Source of the DNA: an uncultured bacterium
GTDB taxonomy: Bacteria; Zixibacteria; MSB-5A5; CAIYYT01
Reading direction: 5' to 3'
Length of the DNA stretch: 51,338 nt
Assembly (NCBI GenBank): GCA_903903945.1
Contig: CAIVAP010000046.1
Coordinates: forward strand, 1-51,338
Every line of letters starts with the position of its first letter. Position 1 is the stretch's first letter. The notes beneath the pieces were generated by a model, which was not told where the DNA came from, did no database searches, and saw only the letters and a list, made by a program, of their open reading frames with translations. This document shows positions 49,320 through 51,338 of this stretch, piece after piece. A program made the position numbers and the translations under genes.

Positions 49320-49973
49320 TTGAATAAGACAACGTCATCCCGGATTGTTCGCCTCCTCAAACGCGCTTACCCCGACGCCGCATGCTCACTTGATTTCAAG
49401 TCGCCGATCCAACTCGCCGTCGCGACGATTCTCTCTGCGCAATCGACCGATGAACGTGTCAATCTGACAACACCTGCTCTCTTCAGGAAATATAAGACTG
49501 TCAAAGACTTCGCCCGTGCGGAAGGGTCAGAGTTGGAGTTGTTGATAAAAGCCGTCGGTCTGTACCGCAACAAGGCGAAGAGTATTATCGAGTTTGCCAA
49601 AGCGATCCAGAGAGATCATAAGTCTCGAGTGCCAACCACACTGGCGGAGTTGGAGAAACTTCCCGGCGTTGGTCGGAAGACCGCCAATGTGATTCAGGGA
49701 GTTCTGACAGGTAGGGGCGAGGGCATCGCCGTCGATACGCATGTCACTCGACTCTCCTTCCGGCTCGGATTCACGAAAAACAAAGAGCCGAAGAAGATCG
49801 AGCAAGACCTAAAGAAGTGGATAGACTCCAGCGATTGGGTGATGATGTCTCACCTGCTAATCCGTCATGGCCGCGAAGTCTGCAAGGCGCGAAAGCCGAT
49901 ATGCGAGAGTTGCTTTCTCGCGGAAGTTTGTCCCAAGAAAGGCGTGTCGAACACCAAGCGCCTATCCCCCTGA
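49320..49973 (+). CDS. nth: Endonuclease III
   Basis: 217 aa from TTG 49320. Helix-hairpin-helix 'LEKLPGVGRKTANVI' with catalytic Lys120, 'AVDTHVTRLSFRLG' with Asp139, and the [4Fe-4S] ligands C188-x6-C195-x2-C198-x5-C204 are all in place. It is a DNA glycosylase/AP lyase that removes oxidised pyrimidines. GGAG at 49303 is 13 nt upstream, rather far; an 8-codon ORF (ATG 49301 to TAA 49327) overlaps the start and might couple translation. Confidence 0.96.
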   Translation: MNKTTSSRIVRLLKRAYPDAACSLDFKSPIQLAVATILSAQSTDERVNLTTPALFRKYKTVKDFARAEGSELELLIKAVGLYRNKAKSIIEFAKAIQRDHKSRVPTTLAELEKLPGVGRKTANVIQGVLTGRGEGIAVDTHVTRLSFRLGFTKNKEPKKIEQDLKKWIDSSDWVMMSHLLIRHGREVCKARKPICESCFLAEVCPKKGVSNTKRLSP

Positions 49974-50012
49974 TATTATTGAAATACTCTGTCGAGAAAT
50001 GACGACCGCCAA

Positions 50013-50058
50013 TTCCCCCTTAGCAAAGGGGGACCAAGGGGGTTGTAAGCGCCTATCC
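50013..50058. repeat. Second copy of the 46-bp repeat, inverted and next to the IS3 element
   Basis: Exact reverse complement of 728-773. The expected left arm of the full element is missing: after ~20 bp of partly similar spacer the IS3 terminal repeat begins at 50078. This suggests the IS split this copy. Confidence 0.8.
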
Positions 50059-50103
50059 GACAAGAAGGAAGACTGGCCTTCCCCCGAAAAAGCGGACAGT
50101 GAG

Positions 50104-50967
50104 TTAGGGGTTATTGTGCTCCTGTTCGAAATCGACGGGGGTTTGGTAACCTAAGCTGGAGTGGAGTCGATTTCGATTGTAAAAGATTTCGATGTACTCG
50201 AAGGTTCGTCTTTTGGCCTCCTCTCTGGTCAGGAATCGTTCGTGATAGATCAACTCGCGTTTGAGGGAGCTGAAGAATGATTCCATGTAGGCGTTATCAT
50301 AACAATTAGCACGGCGGCTCATGCTGATTTGACATCCGGCAGCGATGAGGGAGTCATGCAGTTGTTCACAAGCATACTGCCCTCCCTGATCGGAATGATG
50401 AATCAATCCCTGCGGTGGTTGCCTGCGACCACACGCCTGTTCCCAGGCGGCCAATACCAATTCCTGCGTTAGGCGTTCTTTCAAACTCCAACCGACGATC
50501 CGTCGCGAATAGAGATCGAGGATCGCTGCCAGATAGAGCCATCCTTCCGCGGTCCAAATGTAGGTGATGTCGGCAACCCAAATCTGATTGACGGCTCCCA
50601 GCGAATATCCTTCCAGCAGGAGATTCGGCGCTACCGGGTAGTGATGCCGCGAGTTCGTTGTCGCCTTGAAACGTCGTTTTGTCTTGGCGACTATCTCATG
50701 CAATCGCATCAGGCGCGCCACCCGATTCTCACCACAGATGATTCCTTTCCGCCGCAGGGCCACCGTCACGCGCGGACTCCCATAGGTTCGATAACTCTCC
50801 AGGTGAAGCCGTTGAATCTCTCCCACTAAACGCCAGTTTGACTCCGCACGTTGACTCGGCCGTCGCTGCCGCCAATCATAATAACCACTCCGCGAAACTC
50901 TCAACAGCCTACACATCCTCACCACGGAATATACCGACTGATGGGCTTTGATAAAACGGTACTTCAT
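50104..50967 (-). CDS. IS3-family transposase OrfB (DDE integrase)
   Basis: 287 aa with N-terminal HTH_21 ('RTYGSPRVTVALRRKGIICGENRVARLMR') and the rve catalytic core: first Asp in 'WVADITYI', second Asp in 'HHSDQGGQYAC', Glu in 'CYDNAYMESFFSSLKRELIYHE'. 'FYNRNRLHSSLGYQTPVDFE' closes the domain, the usual IS3 ending. Its ATG overlaps the orfA stop (ATGA). A -1 frameshift on the A7 run would make an OrfAB fusion because the frame upstream is open. Intact, so the element may be active. Confidence 0.95.
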   Translation of the reverse strand: MKYRFIKAHQSVYSVVRMCRLLRVSRSGYYDWRQRRPSQRAESNWRLVGEIQRLHLESYRTYGSPRVTVALRRKGIICGENRVARLMRLHEIVAKTKRRFKATTNSRHHYPVAPNLLLEGYSLGAVNQIWVADITYIWTAEGWLYLAAILDLYSRRIVGWSLKERLTQELVLAAWEQACGRRQPPQGLIHHSDQGGQYACEQLHDSLIAAGCQISMSRRANCYDNAYMESFFSSLKRELIYHERFLTREEAKRRTFEYIEIFYNRNRLHSSLGYQTPVDFEQEHNNP

Positions 50968-51269
50968 CGCCCTGCCGCAGAGAAGATGCTCAGCGCTTTT
51001 TTTAAGATGTCTCGCTCCTCCTGTAACACCGCTTTCTCACGGCGAAGCCGACGCAACTCCTCCGCTTCAGCCGGACAGCGTCCCTTTCCCGGAAAGGCAT
51101 TCTCCCCCGAAGTCTTCAGCGCCTCCCGCCAACGATACAACAGCTTCGTCCTGATCCCCAAACGCCGCGCTAACGCCGCAATGTTGCAGCCCTCCTCCTC
51201 CGATAAACGCACCGCCTCTAACTTGAAGGCACGATCAAATTTGCGCCGTGATCCATCTTTCCTATCCAT
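50964..51269 (-). CDS. IS3-family transposase OrfA (HTH)
   Basis: 101 aa from ATG 51269, which has GGAGGTG upstream; nine more codons are open to 51296. HTH_Tnp_1 domain: 'KFDRAFKLEAVRLSEEEGCNIAALARRLGIRTKLLYRWREAL', then a leucine-zipper-like helix 'ELRRLRREKAVLQEERDILKKALSIF'. Binds the terminal repeats. The A7 run (50997-51003) within 'ILKKAL' is a -1 slippery site typical of the family. Confidence 0.93.
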   Translation of the reverse strand: MDRKDGSRRKFDRAFKLEAVRLSEEEGCNIAALARRLGIRTKLLYRWREALKTSGENAFPGKGRCPAEAEELRRLRREKAVLQEERDILKKALSIFSAAGR

Positions 51270-51338
51270 ACACACCTCCGTCTTCTTAAACGTCATTTGG
51301 TCCCCTAATGGTGTGTCCGATAAATCGGGGGAAGAGAA

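Larger units (their letters stand above)
50078..51334 (-). mobile_element. IS3-family insertion sequence
   Basis: Terminal inverted repeats: left 50078-50110 (CTTCCCCCGA...CGGACA...TTAGGGG) and right 51302-51334 on the opposite strand with the same three blocks; 10, 6 and 7 bp match exactly. Inside lie orfA (HTH) and orfB (DDE transposase) with a 4-nt overlap and an A7 slippery run. Length ~1.26 kb is normal for the family. The window ends 4 nt past the right repeat, so the target duplication cannot be read. Confidence 0.9.

Noticed and set aside
1..51338. tRNA, rRNA and CRISPR searches by eye
   Set aside because: No T-loop GTTCGA-type block with matching acceptor stem, no rRNA signature and no regularly spaced direct repeats were found; a covariance-model scan would be needed to exclude them fully.

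Overview
The window looks like part of the chromosome of an uncultured, Gram-negative, FCB-group bacterium, most like candidate phylum Zixibacteria or a close relative. This placement is inference from gene content. There are many lipobox-bearing secreted proteins, a PorV/PorQ-type outer-membrane barrel, a FISUMP-domain lipoprotein, and a subtilase ending in a FlgD-like/Por-type sorting domain. A second, giant subtilase carries FG-GAP repeats, an ASPIC/UnbV domain and paired dockerin-like repeats. LptE, Omp85-type and M16 genes confirm an outer membrane. Gene density is high. Promoters, where visible, are sigma70-like (TTGACA / TATAAT). I see no tRNA, rRNA or CRISPR array.

Layout. 1-5.3 kb: end of an MFS exporter, a FISUMP lipoprotein, hutI, lptE, a PorV-like barrel and a small lipoprotein. 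5.6-9.4 kb: three tandem paralogous lipoproteins that place a collagen-like Gly-X-Y stalk directly after the lipidated Cys23, followed by an ethylbenzene-dehydrogenase-related domain; only the third keeps a CxxCH haem motif. 9.5-11.8 kb: a GNAT acetyltransferase and comM. 11.8-14.0 kb: a compact metal/sulfur cluster with zupT and a DsrE protein on one strand and a DUF134-zinc-ribbon regulator plus a His-rich NifX-like protein on the other. A 22-bp palindrome overlaps the promoter of the DUF134 gene. 14.4-19.6 kb: a GYD protein, a subtilase, an asparaginase and tryptophanase. 19.7-25.6 kb: an unknown gene, DinB and LiaF-like proteins, argF, a lipoprotein, a thioesterase, a degenerate RNase H-fold protein and an EamA exporter. 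25.8-35.3 kb: the giant subtilase, a glycine-zipper lipoprotein, a DJ-1 protein, a second DinB protein, a pentapeptide-repeat K+-channel-like protein and a patatin-Omp85 protein. 35.4-44 kb: a SpoU methyltransferase, a DUF4097 protein, a barrel-SppA fusion, an active/inactive M16 protease pair and a CNNM/CBS protein. 44.1-51.3 kb: a roadblock pair, acpS, class I aldolase, an unknown secreted protein, nth and an IS3-family element.

Taken together, secreted subtilases, M16 and SppA proteases plus asparaginase, tryptophanase and imidazolonepropionase suggest an organism that lives partly on protein and amino acids. The envelope genes cover LPS transport, barrel proteins and surface lipoproteins.

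The intergenic DNA is unusually rich in short palindromes. Many begin with GTAG followed by a hairpin, which is the signature of REP elements moved by REP-associated tyrosine transposases (RAYTs). A separate 46-bp sequence at 728-773 recurs in exact inverted form at 50013-50058, right beside the IS3 element, which seems to have inserted into that second copy.
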